Shown here in pieces: positions 26,941 through 35,613 of a stretch of 64,000 nucleotides of DNA. The notes beneath the pieces were generated by a model. It saw only the letters and a list, made by a program, of their open reading frames with translations, did not search any database and was not told the origin of the DNA. Position numbers and translations under genes: made by a program. How positions within the stretch are numbered: the first letter of the stretch is position 1; the number at the start of each line of letters is the position of its first letter. Source of the DNA: an uncultured Parasphingopyxis sp. (lineage in GTDB: Bacteria; Pseudomonadota; Alphaproteobacteria; Sphingomonadales; Sphingomonadaceae); assembly GCF_937129435.1 (NCBI RefSeq), contig NZ_CAKZNF010000004.1:62001-126000 (forward strand), written 5' to 3'.

Positions 26941-29592
26941 CAACGCAGCCTGCGCCGCCGCGAGCCGGGCGATCGGCACGCGATAGGGCGAGGCCGAGAC
27001 GTAATCGAGCCCGGTCTTCTCGCAAAAGGCGATGCTCGCGGGATCGCCGCCATGTTCGCCGCAAATGCCGAGCTTGATGGCAGCGCGCGTGCCCCTGCCC
27101 CGCTCCGCCGCCATCTCGATCAGCTCGCCGACGCCCTCGATATCGATGCTGACGAACGGGTCGCGCGGGAAAATGCCCTTGTCGACATATTGCGTCAGGA
27201 AACGCCCAGCATCGTCACGGGACACACCGAGCGTCGTCTGCGTCAGGTCGTTCGTGCCGAAGCTGAAGAATTCCGCCTCCTCGGCAATCTCACCCGCACG
27301 AAGCGCAGCACGCGGCAGTTCGATCATCGTGCCGACGAGATAGTCGAGCGTACGGCCCTTCTCTTCGAACACCGCCTTCGCCGTCTCGTCGATCACCGCC
27401 TTCATCAGCTCCAGCTCGCGCTTCGTGCTGACGAGCGGGACCATGACTTCGGGGATCGGGGCTTCGCCGCTCTCCTCGGCAACCTCGCAGGCTGCTTCGA
27501 AGATCGCCCGCGCCTGCATCTCGTAGATTTCGGGATAGGTCACGCCCAACCGGCAACCGCGATGGCCGAGCATCGGATTGAACTCGTGCAGCTCGGACAC
27601 GCGGCGCTTGAGCGTATCGACCGACACATCGGCGGCCTCGGCCACTTCCTCGAACTCGCCATCTTCATGCGGCAGGAATTCGTGAAGCGGCGGGTCGAGC
27701 AGGCGGATCGTGACGGGTAGCCCGGCCATGATCTCGAAGATCTGCTTGAAATCCCCGCGCTGTTCCGGAAGCAGCTTCTCTAGTGCCGCCCGCCGCCCGG
27801 CTTCGTTCGACGCCAGGATCATCTGCCGCACTGCGGTGATCCGGTCGGCATCGAAAAACATATGCTCGGTGCGGCACAGCCCGATCCCCTCGGCGCCAAA
27901 TTCGCGCGCCGTCCGGCAATCGTCGGGCGTTTCGGCATTGGTGCGGACCCTGAGCCGCCGCACCTTGTCCGCCCATTCCATCAGCGTGCCGAAATCGCCG
28001 GCCAGCTCGGGCTGGATCGTTGCGACCTTGCCCATCATGACCTCGCCGGTCGCGCCGTCGATCGTGATCGTGTCGCCTTCCTTCACCTCGCGGCCCGCGA
28101 CGCGGAAGACCTTTTCCTTGGCATCGATCGCGACATTGCCCGCGCCCGACACGCAAGGCCGCCCCATGCCGCGCGCGACGACAGCAGCGTGGCTCGTCAT
28201 GCCGCCGCGTGCCGTCAATATGCCCTTGGCCGCGTGCATGCCGTGAATATCTTCCGGCGAGGTTTCGACGCGGACCAGGATCACGTCCCGGCCGTGCTCC
28301 GATTTCGCCTCCGCCGTGTCGGCATCGAACACCACGATGCCCGATGCCGCACCCGGCGATGCGGGGAGCCCCTTGGCGATCACATCGCGTTCCGCTTCCG
28401 GATCGAGCGTCGGGTGGAGCAGCTGGTCGAGCGCGGCGGGTTCGACGCGCGATACGGCTTCTTCCTCGGTAATCAGCCCTTCGGCAGCCATGTCGACGGC
28501 GATCTTGAGCGCCGCCTTGGCGGTCCGCTTGCCGCTCCGCGTCTGCAGCATCCAGAGCGTCCCGCGTTCGACGGTGAACTCGATATCCTGCATGTCGCGA
28601 TAGTGCGTTTCGAGAGTGTCGAAGACTCTGGCGAGCTCGCGGAACGTTTCGGACATCGCCTCTTCCATCGACGCCGGTTTCGCGCCCGCTTCCTCGCGCG
28701 CCGCTTTCGTCAGATATTGCGGCGTCCGGATGCCCGCGACCACGTCCTCGCCCTGCGCGTTGATCAGCCATTCGCCGTAATACGCTTTATCGCCGGTCGA
28801 AGGATCGCGCGTGAAGGCGACGCCGGTGGCGCTGGTCTCGCCCATATTGCCGAACACCATCGCCTGCACGTTCACCGCCGTGCCCCAGCCGCCCGGAATG
28901 TCGTTGATCCGGCGATAGATTTTCGCGCGCTCGGCATTCCACGATCCGAACACCGCGCCGACCGCGCCCCAAAGCTGGTCGTGCGCGTCCTGCGGGAACG
29001 GCTCGCCCTGCTCGTCGAGCGTGATCTTCTTGTATTCGCCGACCAGCGCCTGCCAGTCCTCCGCCGTCATCTCGGTATCGAGATGATAGCCCTTGTCCTC
29101 CTTGGCGATCTCGAGCGCTTCCTCATAGACGCCGTGATCGAGGCCGAGGACGACATCGGCGTACATCTGGATGAAGCGGCGATAGCTGTCCCAGGCGAAG
29201 CGGGCATCGTCGGCCTTCTTCGCCAGCCCCTCGACCGTCTCGTCGTTGAGGCCGAGGTTGAGCACCGTGTCCATCATCCCCGGCATCGACACGCGCGCGC
29301 CGGAACGAACCGAGACGAGCAACGGATCGCTCGCATCGCCGAAGGTCTTGCCCGTCACCTGCTCGATATGGGCGATGCCGTCGGCGACCTGCTCGCGCAG
29401 TTCGTCGGGGAACACCTCGCCCTCGTCATAATAGCGCGTGCACATCTCGGTCGAGATGGTGAAGCCGGGCGGAACCGGCAGGCCGATCGAGGCCATCTCG
29501 GCAAGGTTCGCCCCCTTGCCGCCGAGCAGGTTCTTGTCGCCGGTGCCGCCATCGGCAACACCGCCGCCGAAACGATAGACATATTGGGTCAT
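26920..29592 (-). CDS. ppdK: Pyruvate, phosphate dikinase
   Basis: An 890-residue PPDK interconverting pyruvate, ATP and Pi with PEP, AMP and PPi. In order: the N-terminal ATP-grasp domain (LLGGKGANLAEMASIGLPVP, SVRSGARVSMPGMMDTVLNL), the phosphohistidine domain with catalytic His in TARGGMTSHAAVVARGMGRP, and the C-terminal PEP-binding barrel ending in LGICGEHGGDPASIAF with the catalytic Cys. Length is typical. ATG 29592 overlaps the stop of the 158-residue membrane protein gene as ATGA. The longer open frame upstream is rejected. The C-terminus reads into a repeat. It is the last gene of the glyQ-glyS unit. Confidence 0.97.
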   Translation of the reverse strand: MTQYVYRFGGGVADGGTGDKNLLGGKGANLAEMASIGLPVPPGFTISTEMCTRYYDEGEVFPDELREQVADGIAHIEQVTGKTFGDASDPLLVSVRSGARVSMPGMMDTVLNLGLNDETVEGLAKKADDARFAWDSYRRFIQMYADVVLGLDHGVYEEALEIAKEDKGYHLDTEMTAEDWQALVGEYKKITLDEQGEPFPQDAHDQLWGAVGAVFGSWNAERAKIYRRINDIPGGWGTAVNVQAMVFGNMGETSATGVAFTRDPSTGDKAYYGEWLINAQGEDVVAGIRTPQYLTKAAREEAGAKPASMEEAMSETFRELARVFDTLETHYRDMQDIEFTVERGTLWMLQTRSGKRTAKAALKIAVDMAAEGLITEEEAVSRVEPAALDQLLHPTLDPEAERDVIAKGLPASPGAASGIVVFDADTAEAKSEHGRDVILVRVETSPEDIHGMHAAKGILTARGGMTSHAAVVARGMGRPCVSGAGNVAIDAKEKVFRVAGREVKEGDTITIDGATGEVMMGKVATIQPELAGDFGTLMEWADKVRRLRVRTNAETPDDCRTAREFGAEGIGLCRTEHMFFDADRITAVRQMILASNEAGRRAALEKLLPEQRGDFKQIFEIMAGLPVTIRLLDPPLHEFLPHEDGEFEEVAEAADVSVDTLKRRVSELHEFNPMLGHRGCRLGVTYPEIYEMQARAIFEAACEVAEESGEAPIPEVMVPLVSTKRELELMKAVIDETAKAVFEEKGRTLDYLVGTMIELPRAALRAGEIAEEAEFFSFGTNDLTQTTLGVSRDDAGRFLTQYVDKGIFPRDPFVSIDIEGVGELIEMAAERGRGTRAAIKLGICGEHGGDPASIAFCEKTGLDYVSASPYRVPIARLAAAQAALKSSDPR

Positions 29593-30065
29593 GCAGTCGG
29601 TATTCCTGTCTGCGGCCCGCGCCGGGCGGACCATTGTTCCATCACGGCATGCGCCAGCTTGCCATAGAAAACGATCGGCCGCGAATAGCCGCGCACACGC
29701 GCCTTCGCCTTCTTCCACACGAGTGCCGTCCCCGGTTCGACCCGCTCGAACTCATCCCAGCGAAGGTGCAGCATGGGATGAAAGGCGCTGAACGGAAAGC
29801 CGGGGCGCAGGAAGAGGCCGCTATGATGCACCCAGGCCTTGATGATGTTCGAATAGTTGAGCGGGAAAAACAATCCGTCGCCAAAGGTCAGCGTCTGCCC
29901 GCGCAGGTGCACGGCATCGGCGGGCGGCTCCAGCGGCACGCGGCGCTCGCGGATGAGCTTCTTCCAGCCCAAAGTCGCGATCACCCAGATGACGAACGTC
30001 CATATCGCGGCGAAGACGAGCAGAAAGCCCGGTATGATGACGATGAGCAGCCCGGCCCCTTCCAT
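29589..30065 (-). CDS. Hypothetical membrane protein between glyS and ppdK
   Basis: A 158-residue protein with an N-terminal hydrophobic segment of about 28 residues (LLIVIIPGFLLVFAAIWTFV) and a soluble C-terminal part that may be membrane-proximal, containing LTFGDGLFFPLNYSNIIKAW and SAFHPMLHLRWDEFERV. I do not recognise the family. It starts 15 bases after the glyS stop, and its own stop overlaps the ppdK start as ATGA, so it is cotranslated with both neighbours. That position hints at a function needed together with them but does not define it. Confidence 0.75.
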   Translation of the reverse strand: MEGAGLLIVIIPGFLLVFAAIWTFVIWVIATLGWKKLIRERRVPLEPPADAVHLRGQTLTFGDGLFFPLNYSNIIKAWVHHSGLFLRPGFPFSAFHPMLHLRWDEFERVEPGTALVWKKAKARVRGYSRPIVFYGKLAHAVMEQWSARRGPQTGIPTA

Positions 30066-30080
30066 GCCCCATCCCCGCTG

Positions 30081-32456
30081 TCAGCCTTCGATCTTCGAGA
30101 AATCGGCAACCCGGTGCACGGCGTCGCGGAACCGCGCGAGCAGACCGAGCCGGGCGGCGCGCTTGGCCGGATCGTCGTCGTTGACGGTGACGCTTTCGAA
30201 AAAGGCGTCGATCGGCGCGCGCAACTTGGCGAGCGCGGACATGGCGGCGGCGAAGTCCTCCGCCGCGATGGCGCTGTCGGCCTCGGGCTCGACGGTGGCT
30301 AGCGCCTCGCGGAGCAGCGCTTCGGCGGGCTCAGGGTCGTAAGCGGCGTCGGTCGACTCCCACTCCTCCTTTTTGAGGATATTCGCTGCGCGCTTGTACC
30401 CGGCGAGGAGATTGGTGCCGTCGGCGGTCTTGAGGAAATCCTGCAAGGCATGGACGCGGGCGAGCAGCCGAACGAGATCGTCCTCGCCGCCGAGCGCGAA
30501 CACCGCGTCGATCAGGTCGTGACGAACGCCGGCCCCGCGTTGCTGGACTTTGAGGCGGTCGGCGAAGAAGTCGATCAAAGCTTGATCGTTCCGCCTCAAC
30601 GTGACGACTGTCTCGGGACTCCTGTTTTCCAGTTCCTCGACAAAATTCTCCATACTTTCTGCACGAACAATCGGGTCGATGGATCTTGGCGTCATACGCC
30701 CAAACAGTGCCTGAAGCATCGGCGTGTCAGCAATCTGGTTGAACCAACCCGCATCGCTTGAGTGAATGGCCCAGAACAACCAGCGCTCGCTTATTCCATT
30801 TAGCGCGAAGCGCAGTTCATTCTGTTGCAATAGACCGAGGTTTCCCAAACCTGCCCGACGCAGTGCAAACGGATCCTTCGACCCAGTTGGTGTGTCGCCG
30901 CTCAGGAAAAAGCCAATTAGGCTATCAAACTTGTCCGCCAAACTCACCGCCACCGTCACGGGCGCGGTGGGCACCTCGTCGCCCTGCCCGACCGGCTTAT
31001 AGTGGTCGCGGATCGCGGCGGCGACTTCGGGGTCGAGGCCTTCGGCTTCGGCATAATAGCCGCCCATGATGCCCTGCAGGTCGGGGAACTCGCCGACCAT
31101 GCCGGTGACGAGATCGGCCTTGGCGAGCCGGGCGGCGGTTTCCGCCTTGTCGGCGAGGGCCGCAATTTCGGCATCGCTTACCTCGTCATTCCCGCGAAGG
31201 CGGGAATCCATCTCCGGCGGCTGGGGCTGGATTCCCGCCTTCGCGGGAATGACGATGCGTTCTTCCACCAGCCAGCGCGCCAGCTTCGCGACGCGGTCGA
31301 CCTTGTCGGCGACGGTGCCAAGCTTCTCGTGAAACACGATCTCGCCGAGCTTTTCGGCATGCTGCTCCAGCGTCTTCTGCCGGTCCTGCTGCCAGAAAAA
31401 TTGCGCGTCGGAGAGCCGCGCGGCGAGCACCTTTTCATTGCCCGCGACGACGCCTGCGCCGCCGTCCTTCGCCTCGATATTCGCGGTGCAGATGAAATTC
31501 GGCGCCAAGTCCCCCTCCCGCTTGCGGGAGGGGTTAGGGGTGGGCTTTTCGCCATCCTCGGACCCACCCCCGGCCCCTCCCGCAAGCGGGAGGGGGGTGC
31601 GGCAGATGAAATATTTCTGGTTGATCCGCGCGGTGAGCTGGATGACCTCTTCGGGCAGCTCCAGATACGCCCTGTCGAAACCGCCGAGCAGCGGGACCGG
31701 CCATTCGGTGAGGCCGGCATTCTCGATCACCAGCCCCGTATCGTGGACGCGCTCCAGCCCGGCCGCCTTCGCCACGGCATCGCCTTGCTCGCGGACGATC
31801 CCCTCGCGCTCCTCATGGTCGACGATGACATGGCAGGCGCGCAGCTTTTCGGCATAGTCGTCGGCGCTGCCGATCGTGATCGGGCCGCTGTGGTGGAAGC
31901 GGTGTCCCACGGTGTCGAAGCCCGACACCACGCCATCGATTTCGCACGGCACGAGGTCCTCGCCGAGGATCGCGACAATGCCCTGCAACGGCCGCACCCA
32001 GCGCAGGCTTTCGCTGCTCTGCGACGCCGCGCCCCAGCGCATCGATTTGGGCCAGGGAAAGGCGCGAACGATCTTCGGGATCGCCTCGCCGAGCACGTCT
32101 TTCGTCGCGCGGCCCGGCGTATCGATCACCGCGTAGAGGAAAATGCCCTTCTTCTCCTCGCGCTCCTCAAGCTGATCGCGCGTGAGCCCAGCGCCGCGCA
32201 GAAAGCCCTCGATCGCCTTGTCCGGCGCATCGGCGCGCGGCCCGCGGCGTTCCTCGCTGACAGCCTCGGTTTCGAGCGGCAGTCCGCGCGCGATCAGCGC
32301 GAGCCGGCGGGGGGTGGACCAGACGCTGATGCTCTCGGCCTTCAGCCCCGCCTCGTCCATCTGCTCCGAGAACAGCCGCGCGAGATCCTCTCGCGCTTTC
32401 TTCTGCATCCGCGCCGGTATCTCTTCCGAGAGGAGTTCGAGGAGGAAATCGGTCAC
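30081..32456 (-). CDS. glyS: Glycine-tRNA ligase beta subunit with two in-frame repeat insertions
   Basis: A 791-residue beta subunit of tetrameric glycyl-tRNA synthetase, starting VTDFLLELLSEEIPARMQ and ending with the anticodon-binding DALR-like region. E. coli GlyS has 689 residues. Extra length is explained in part by palindromic repeats read through in frame: element B at residues about 287-316 (TPLPLAGGAGGG to KREGD) and element A at about 401-425 (VIPAKAGIQ to MDSRLRGNDE). GTG 32456 is chosen because AAGGAGG lies 6 bases upstream; a longer frame to 32498 reads repeat F. A lower-G+C patch lies at about 30570-30960. It is paired with glyQ. Confidence 0.95.
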   Translation of the reverse strand: MTDFLLELLSEEIPARMQKKAREDLARLFSEQMDEAGLKAESISVWSTPRRLALIARGLPLETEAVSEERRGPRADAPDKAIEGFLRGAGLTRDQLEEREEKKGIFLYAVIDTPGRATKDVLGEAIPKIVRAFPWPKSMRWGAASQSSESLRWVRPLQGIVAILGEDLVPCEIDGVVSGFDTVGHRFHHSGPITIGSADDYAEKLRACHVIVDHEEREGIVREQGDAVAKAAGLERVHDTGLVIENAGLTEWPVPLLGGFDRAYLELPEEVIQLTARINQKYFICRTPLPLAGGAGGGSEDGEKPTPNPSRKREGDLAPNFICTANIEAKDGGAGVVAGNEKVLAARLSDAQFFWQQDRQKTLEQHAEKLGEIVFHEKLGTVADKVDRVAKLARWLVEERIVIPAKAGIQPQPPEMDSRLRGNDEVSDAEIAALADKAETAARLAKADLVTGMVGEFPDLQGIMGGYYAEAEGLDPEVAAAIRDHYKPVGQGDEVPTAPVTVAVSLADKFDSLIGFFLSGDTPTGSKDPFALRRAGLGNLGLLQQNELRFALNGISERWLFWAIHSSDAGWFNQIADTPMLQALFGRMTPRSIDPIVRAESMENFVEELENRSPETVVTLRRNDQALIDFFADRLKVQQRGAGVRHDLIDAVFALGGEDDLVRLLARVHALQDFLKTADGTNLLAGYKRAANILKKEEWESTDAAYDPEPAEALLREALATVEPEADSAIAAEDFAAAMSALAKLRAPIDAFFESVTVNDDDPAKRAARLGLLARFRDAVHRVADFSKIEG
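31184..31254 (-). repeat. Palindromic repeat A inside glyS
   Basis: The arms CGTCATTCCCGCGAAGG at 31184-31200 and CCTTCGCGGGAATGACG at the other end are inverted copies, with GCGGGAATCCA continuing each inward. The element is 71 bases and stays in the glyS frame, adding about 24 residues between VEERI and VSDAEIAALADKAE. A second copy is in ileS at 37624-37712. Confidence 0.9.
31511..31596 (-). repeat. Palindromic repeat B inside glyS
   Basis: The arms CCCCTCCCGCTTGCGGGAGG and the reverse form at the far end (CTCCCGCAAGCGGGAGGGG) flank a GGGGTGGG/CCCACCCC pair. Each arm is itself palindromic. The element is read in frame as PLPLAGGAGGG to NPSRKREGD, between YFICRT and LAPNFICTANIEAKDGG. Related copies are in ileS (38153-38267) and intergenic (56555-56661). 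Confidence 0.9.
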
Positions 32457-32466
32457 GCCAAGCCTC

Positions 32467-32534
32467 CTTCGCGGCTTCGCGTCTTTGCGTGAGTCCAATT
32501 TGATTCACGCGAAGACGCGAAGACGCAAAGAAGA
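32467..32534. repeat. Palindromic repeat F between glyQ and glyS
   Basis: CTTCGCGTCTTTGCGTGA at 32475-32492 and TCACGCGAAGACGCGAAG at 32505-32522 form an imperfect inverted pair around a 12-base loop. The element abuts the glyS ribosome site. It explains why the longer glyS frame starts with a lysine and arginine-rich sequence unlike GlyS. Confidence 0.75.
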
Positions 32535-32562
32535 GGTTGGAGTGCCTGCGGCGCTATCGTGC

Positions 32563-33432
32563 TCACGCCGCCCACCCGTGTTTTTCCATATGCGCCTTGC
32601 ACGAACCCACGGCGAGGTCGCGGACGCGGCCGATATAGGCTTGGCGTTCGGCGACCGAGATCACGCCGCGCGCCTGGAGCAGGTTGAAGATGTGGCTCGC
32701 CTTGATCGCCTGGTCATAGGCGGCGAGCGGAACGTCGTTTTCGATGCAATTGCGGCACTCGGCGGCGGCGTCCTTGAACCATTGGAACAGCTGTTCGGTC
32801 GTCGCGACCTCGAAATTGAATTTCGAGAATTGTTTCTCGTTTTCGAGGAAGACGTCGCCATAGCTCACGCCCTCATCGTTGAACGCGAGGTCGTAGACAT
32901 TGTCGACACCCTGGATGTACATCGCCAGCCGCTCGAGCCCGTAGGTCAGCTCGCCCGATACGGGCTTGCAGTCGAAACCGCCCACCTGCTGAAAGTAGGT
33001 GAACTGCGTCACCTCCATCCCGTCGCACCAGACTTCCCAGCCCAGCCCCCAGGCGCCGAGCGTCGGCGATTCCCAGTCATCCTCGACGAACCGAATATCG
33101 TGTTTCAGCGGGTCGATGCCGATCGCGACGAGGCTGTCGAGATAGAGCTGCTGCAGGTCGGGCGGGCTCGGCTTCAGGATCACCTGGTACTGGTAATAAT
33201 GCTGAAGGCGGTTCGGGTTTTCGCCATAGCGGCCGTCGGTCGGGCGGCGGCAGGGCTGGACATAGGCCGCCTTCCACGGATCGGGGCCGAGCGCGCGCAG
33301 CGTCGTCGCCGGGTGAAACGTGCCCGCGCCCATTTCGAGGTCATAGGGCTGCAGGATCACGCACCCCCGCTCGCTCCAGTAATCGTGGAGCGTGAGGATC
33401 AGTCGCTGGAAACTGAGCGGTGTGTCGCCCAA
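32563..33432 (-). CDS. glyQ: Glycine-tRNA ligase alpha subunit
   Basis: A 289-residue class II catalytic subunit that charges tRNA-Gly with the GlyS subunit. [40 protein letters not shown] and [19 protein letters not shown] are unmistakable, and [20 protein letters not shown] contains motif 2-3 residues. I chose TTG 33432 because it yields a start close to the conserved SFQRL and has AAAGG upstream. The ATG at 33492 would add 20 arginine-rich, non-conserved residues. It is upstream of glyS on the same strand. Confidence 0.95.
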   Translation of the reverse strand: MGDTPLSFQRLILTLHDYWSERGCVILQPYDLEMGAGTFHPATTLRALGPDPWKAAYVQPCRRPTDGRYGENPNRLQHYYQYQVILKPSPPDLQQLYLDSLVAIGIDPLKHDIRFVEDDWESPTLGAWGLGWEVWCDGMEVTQFTYFQQVGGFDCKPVSGELTYGLERLAMYIQGVDNVYDLAFNDEGVSYGDVFLENEKQFSKFNFEVATTEQLFQWFKDAAAECRNCIENDVPLAAYDQAIKASHIFNLLQARGVISVAERQAYIGRVRDLAVGSCKAHMEKHGWAA

Positions 33433-33548
33433 GGCAAGGCCTTTCGCATCTGCGGAAAATCGTCGGGCGCGGATTGCCGCAGGCACGGCCATGGGTCAAG
33501 CGCGCTGCCCCCTGTTCTCCCGTGGCGAGCCGGTATAGATTGCATCAC

Positions 33549-34445
33549 ATGCTCGTTTTCCTGCGATTACTGGCTCTGGTCGTCGCGCCGCTGTTCCTGC
33601 TCGCTTCGTGCGGCGGCGGGGAGCCGGACGAACCGGAGATGGTCGAGGCCACGCCCGCGCTCTGGGAAATCGCGGACGAGGATACCACGATCTATGTTTT
33701 CGGCACCTACCACCTGCTGCCGGACAATGTGGCCTGGTTTGCCGGGCCGGTGCGCGAAGCGTTCGAGGCGAGCGACCAGCTCGTCATCGACCATCTCGCG
33801 CCGCAGGACGCCAACCGGCAGCTCGAAGGCTTCGCGCCGGCGCGTGACGGCCAGCCGCTCTCCGCCAGGCTCTCGCCCGAATATAACGAGCGCTTCGACG
33901 CACTGATCGAGCGGTACGATATCGACCGGGCGGCGATCGACGGCGCCGATCCCTGGTTCGCGGCGATGACGCTGTCGCTGCTCGAACATCGCGCTATCGG
34001 TCTGGACGACGAGAACGACGCCGAATTCGCGCTGATCCGCGCCGCGGGCGAAGCGGGCAAGTTCGTCGTCAAACGCGAAGGCTATCGCGACCGGCTGCGC
34101 TTTCTCGACGGGCTGTCGACCGCAGTGCAGACCGAAATGCTCGAAGCGGCGATCGAACGGATCGAAACGTTGCGCGAAGACCATGCCGCCCTGCTGGAGA
34201 GCTGGGCATCGGGCGATATCGATGCCTTCGCCGCCCGCGCCCAATCGGAATATGACGACCGGCCCGAACTTCGCGAGGCCTATCTGACCGGGATCAACAC
34301 GGCATGGGCCGGCTGGATCGCCGAGCGGCTCGACCGGCCCGGCACCGTCTTCATCGCCATCGATGTAGTGCGGCTCGGCGGCGACGGCAGCATCATCGAG
34401 ATGTTGGCCGCGCGCGACATTTCCGCCCGCCGGATGCCGGAATAA
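33549..34445 (+). CDS. TraB/GumN family protein, copy 1 (probably inactive)
   Basis: A 298-residue exported protein of the TraB/GumN (Tiki-like) family. The lipobox LFLLASCGGG gives a lipid-anchored Cys near residue 20. The first GxxH motif is present (VFGTYHLLP). The later GxxHL motif found in copies 2 and 3 is replaced by IAIDVVRLGGDGSI, and the Glu in LVLE of the others is Asp (LVIDHL). This suggests loss of metal-dependent peptidase-like activity. It is the first of three tandem paralogues and starts at ATG 33549. The longer frame from 33420 overlaps glyQ antisense. Confidence 0.85.
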   Translation: MLVFLRLLALVVAPLFLLASCGGGEPDEPEMVEATPALWEIADEDTTIYVFGTYHLLPDNVAWFAGPVREAFEASDQLVIDHLAPQDANRQLEGFAPARDGQPLSARLSPEYNERFDALIERYDIDRAAIDGADPWFAAMTLSLLEHRAIGLDDENDAEFALIRAAGEAGKFVVKREGYRDRLRFLDGLSTAVQTEMLEAAIERIETLREDHAALLESWASGDIDAFAARAQSEYDDRPELREAYLTGINTAWAGWIAERLDRPGTVFIAIDVVRLGGDGSIIEMLAARDISARRMPE

Positions 34446-34503
34446 TCCGCACGGTTCGGCATCACCCGCTTGCACGCAGCGAATGCGGAGGCGATGGGGA
34501 GGC

Positions 34504-35442
34504 ATGATCAAGTTTCTCCGGAACTTGCCGGCCATTGCCGCCCTCCTGCTGGCGACACCGGCGCTCGCAGTGCCTGCCGGCGAAAACGATCCCTCGCGCC
34601 TGATCGATGGCGATACCCAGCCTGCCGTCTGGCTTCTCGAGGACGACGATACGCGCATCTGGCTGTTCGGCACCAATCATATCCTGCCGGCCGATTATCG
34701 CTGGCGCAGCGCGGAACTCGACGCGATCATCGCCGATGCCGACGAGCTGGTGCTCGAAGTGGCCGATGACAGCGAGGCCTATCTGAAGCCCGAGCGCTTC
34801 CTGCGCCTGATGACCGCCGATCAGCCGAGTCCGATCCTCCAGCGGATCAGCCCCGAATATCGCAACAATCTTCGCGCGATCATCAAATATTCGGAGCTGA
34901 CGATCGATGTGCTCGACACGCTCGAAACCTGGGCCGTGGCGTTCGTGTTGATGAGCATGTCCTACGAGCAATATTATGGCGTGCCGGGCGTCGACGGATC
35001 GATCGACGTGACGGGCGTCGAGGAAATCCTGACCGAGCGCTTCGAGGCGCAGGACAAGCCGGTCAGCGGCGTCGAGACGACCATGGGGCAGCTCAATTTC
35101 TTCCGCAATCTGAGCGAAGACGGCCAGCGGCGCTTTCTCGAAGGCATGGTCGCCAACGGGCCCGAAGACGATGTCTCGGACGAGGACGCAATCCTGGCGA
35201 ACTGGCGGATCGGCAATGTCGCCGCGCTCGACGGCGAATGCGACGATCCGGAGAATTTTCCTGAAGAGGTACACAATGTCCTGCTGACCATGCGGAACGC
35301 CAATTGGACCGACTGGCTGATCGAGCGGCTGGACGAACCGGGCGATGTGCTGTTCGCCGTCGGCGCCTGCCATCTGGCCGGGCGCGAACGGGTTCAGGCG
35401 ATGCTGGAACAGCGGGGATTCACGGCGCGGCGGGTGCACTAG
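34504..35442 (+). CDS. TraB/GumN family protein, copy 2
   Basis: A 312-residue secreted protein with an N-terminal signal peptide ending ATPALAVPAG. The family motifs are intact: LFGTNHILP (GxxH), LVLEVAD (Glu) and FAVGACHLAGRERV (second GxxH). Relatives include Tiki metalloproteases, so a metal-dependent periplasmic peptidase activity is plausible. GGAGG lies only 1 base before ATG 34504, and ATG 34483 is an alternative start. It follows copy 1 by 58 bases; repeat C lies after its stop. Confidence 0.87.
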   Translation: MIKFLRNLPAIAALLLATPALAVPAGENDPSRLIDGDTQPAVWLLEDDDTRIWLFGTNHILPADYRWRSAELDAIIADADELVLEVADDSEAYLKPERFLRLMTADQPSPILQRISPEYRNNLRAIIKYSELTIDVLDTLETWAVAFVLMSMSYEQYYGVPGVDGSIDVTGVEEILTERFEAQDKPVSGVETTMGQLNFFRNLSEDGQRRFLEGMVANGPEDDVSDEDAILANWRIGNVAALDGECDDPENFPEEVHNVLLTMRNANWTDWLIERLDEPGDVLFAVGACHLAGRERVQAMLEQRGFTARRVH

Positions 35443-35447
35443 CCTTC

Positions 35448-35567
35448 AATTCCTCCCCGGCACGGGGAGGGGGACCGCCGAAGGCGGTGGAGGGGCAGCT
35501 CGCTAACGAGGGTGGCGCCCCTCCACCATGCTCCGCATGGTTCCCCTCCCCGTTCCGGGGAGGAATT
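35448..35567. repeat. Palindromic repeat C between TraB/GumN copies 2 and 3
   Basis: AATTCCTCCCCGG at 35448-35460 and CCGGGGAGGAATT at 35555-35567 are exact inverted ends. Inner blocks GGTGGAGGGGC and GCCCCTCCACC, with the ATGCTCCGCAT hairpin, form a large folded structure. Similar G+C-rich palindromes are common in sphingomonad intergenic DNA. Only one copy is in this window. Confidence 0.8.
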
Positions 35568-35613
35568 TCTTCCCTCACTTTTCAAACACCCCTCCCTGCG
35601 CAATAGGGACCGC

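Noticed and set aside
32467..32498. Upstream extension of glyS to the ATG at 32498
   Set aside because: The added residues are encoded by repeat F, are unlike GlyS, and the GTG at 32456 has a strong ribosome site.
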